Shown here piece after piece: positions 4,724 to 5,322 of a DNA stretch of 5,322 bases. The stretch's first letter is position 1; every line of letters starts with the position of its first letter. A program made the position numbers and the translations under genes. The notes below the pieces were generated by a model. That model had not been told where the DNA came from. It saw nothing but the letters and a program-made list of their open reading frames with translations, and searched no databases. This DNA is from Mobilitalea sp. (lineage in GTDB: Bacteria; Bacillota_A; Clostridia; Lachnospirales; Lachnospiraceae), in the NCBI GenBank assembly GCA_029974875.1, contig JARKQP010000354.1:1-5322 (forward strand), given 5' to 3'.

Positions 4724-4939
4724 TTAGCTCCGGTGCATTTGGCTGACAAAATCATCGATTTCCTGCCGGGTTCCAAATTCCTCGGGATTGTTTAAAATGT
4801 AGCTGCGGGTATCAGAATCAAGGGAAGATAAATAGCTATCCCTATCCTCGTCAGTCATGAAGATACCGGCGGCAAATGCGATGCCCCCATAAGGCATATA
4901 GGCAGGTATGATTGTTGATGAATATTGCATCGGATCCAT
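4724..4939 (-). CDS. Small protein with hydrophobic N-terminus and acidic C-terminus, 71 aa, unknown function
   Basis: I do not recognise this protein. Residues 9-28 (TIIPAYMPYGGIAFAAGIFM) are hydrophobic and Gly/Pro/Tyr-containing, perhaps a short membrane-associating segment. Residues 29-71 are acidic and likely helical (TDEDRDSYLSSLDSD, then NPEEFGTRQEIDDFVSQMH). I chose ATG 4939 because AAAGGAAGGTG precedes it by six bases. A GTG at 4948 (three residues longer) would overlap that ribosome site. It is the middle gene of the minus-strand cluster, 15 bp after the 49-aa gene, so the two are almost surely co-transcribed. An interaction of the acidic tail with the basic flanking proteins is conceivable, but that is speculation. 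Confidence 0.7.
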   Translation of the reverse strand: MDPMQYSSTIIPAYMPYGGIAFAAGIFMTDEDRDSYLSSLDSDTRSYILNNPEEFGTRQEIDDFVSQMHRS

Positions 4940-4954
4940 AAAATTCACCTTCCT

Positions 4955-5104
4955 TTATTTGCTTCCCTTGCTTGAGGATTTATTTGAAGTAGTCGAATTT
5001 ACCTTGTCGCGGGAAGAATTGCTGTTTTTATAGTCTACATCATTATTAGAGTCGTTGTTTTTGGCGCCTCCGGTTTTAGAGGGCGTTGCTTTATTGTTCT
5101 TCAT
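4955..5104 (-). CDS. Small Asn/Ser/Lys-rich protein, 49 aa, unknown function
   Basis: I do not recognise this protein. It starts at ATG 5104 with an excellent AAAGGAGG (5120-5113) 8 bases upstream and is the first gene of the minus-strand cluster. The product is very hydrophilic and basic, rich in Asn, Ser, Lys and Thr, with no Cys, no hydrophobic stretch and a GSK C-terminus, so it is probably disordered. Its motifs K-x-T-x-S-K (5-10), DY (24-25), TSNK (39-42) and a terminal S-x-G-x-K-like end recur in the 51-aa product of the third gene. Stop and next start are 15 bp apart. Size and composition recall small spore or surface-associated proteins of clostridia, but no family signature supports either. 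Confidence 0.65.
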   Translation of the reverse strand: MKNNKATPSKTGGAKNNDSNNDVDYKNSNSSRDKVNSTTSNKSSSKGSK

Positions 5105-5322
5105 TGGCTAAGCCTCCTTTCTATAGTTTAGATTAGTATTTGTCGATGGGAGTAAAATATACATTCCTTTTCCTTTAGGAAATTTGGTCTAGATTTGCGC
5201 GACAGATGTCAGCTTAAAATATAAAGCGTGATCCCATGAAGTAAGGAATCCACAGGTTAAAAACCAGGTGGATCACATAGCTAAGGCATTGTCTAAAAAT
5301 GTATAAATTGAGTAATAAATTG
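5105..5322. other. Upstream region of the small-gene cluster, dyads but no gene seen
   Basis: No gene is supported in these 218 bases. A hairpin pairs ATCCAC (5248-5253) with GTGGAT (5268-5273) and GGTT (5255-5258) with AACC (5262-5265) around an AAA loop. A competing 7-bp pairing is GTGATCC (5228-5234) with GGATCAC (5270-5276). A smaller dyad, TTTCC/GGAAA, lies near 5170-5183. A clear housekeeping promoter for the minus-strand cluster is not visible; TCGACA with TATAGA is too closely spaced and too near the ribosome site. A non-housekeeping sigma factor is possible. Confidence 0.35.

Noticed and set aside
1..5322. CRISPR array or intact insertion sequence
   Set aside because: No regularly spaced direct repeats of CRISPR type and no transposase gene are visible; the only direct repeats are the pair at 3235-3280 and the coding repeats at 3627-3698.

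Overview
The window reads as chromosome of a low-GC, anaerobic Gram-positive, most likely a clostridial Firmicute of the Lachnospiraceae type. Reasons: strong AGGAGG-type ribosome sites at nearly every gene, near-consensus housekeeping promoters, a tRNA gene without an encoded CCA end, and a GGGtGRT-family gene paired with a NifU/IscU-like gene, an arrangement I associate with anaerobic Firmicutes. The assignment is inference; no 16S or other phylogenetic marker is present.

Layout. Bases 1-111 hold the tail and terminator of something upstream. Bases 171-475 are a promoter region and a long 5' leader that folds on paper into a three-way junction (about 292-414). It precedes a tight two-gene operon: a 230-aa NifU/IscU-like protein (476-1168) and a 336-aa GGGtGRT-family protein of unknown function (1187-2197), closed by a strong hairpin terminator. 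A toxin-antitoxin locus follows: a near-consensus promoter with a perfect palindrome filling its spacer, a stub of a Gp49/HigB-like toxin lacking its N-terminal part, and an intact 95-aa HTH antitoxin overlapping it by ATGA (2421-2818). This cassette lies between two terminators with the same stem. Next come about 260 bases with no gene except an orphan promoter/operator-like dyad, then a minus-strand tRNA-Val(GAC) with an unusual C at position 33 (3119-3191).

The right half holds a membrane-anchored 355-aa protein with a probable OB-fold domain and a DUF4352-like C-terminal domain (3354-4421). It ends at a 15-bp-stem bidirectional terminator shared with a convergent minus-strand cluster of three very small genes (49, 71 and 51 aa; 5104 to 4485). 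The first and third are Ser/Lys/Asn-rich, look disordered and share motifs, so they look like paralogues flanking a small hydrophobic/acidic protein. I do not recognise this trio; it and the structured leader are the best candidates for something undescribed.

How the parts relate: the first operon is probably a redox or Fe-S-linked pair whose leader may regulate it; the toxin-antitoxin locus probably survives as a self-regulated antitoxin; the right-hand genes look like independent accessory or envelope functions.
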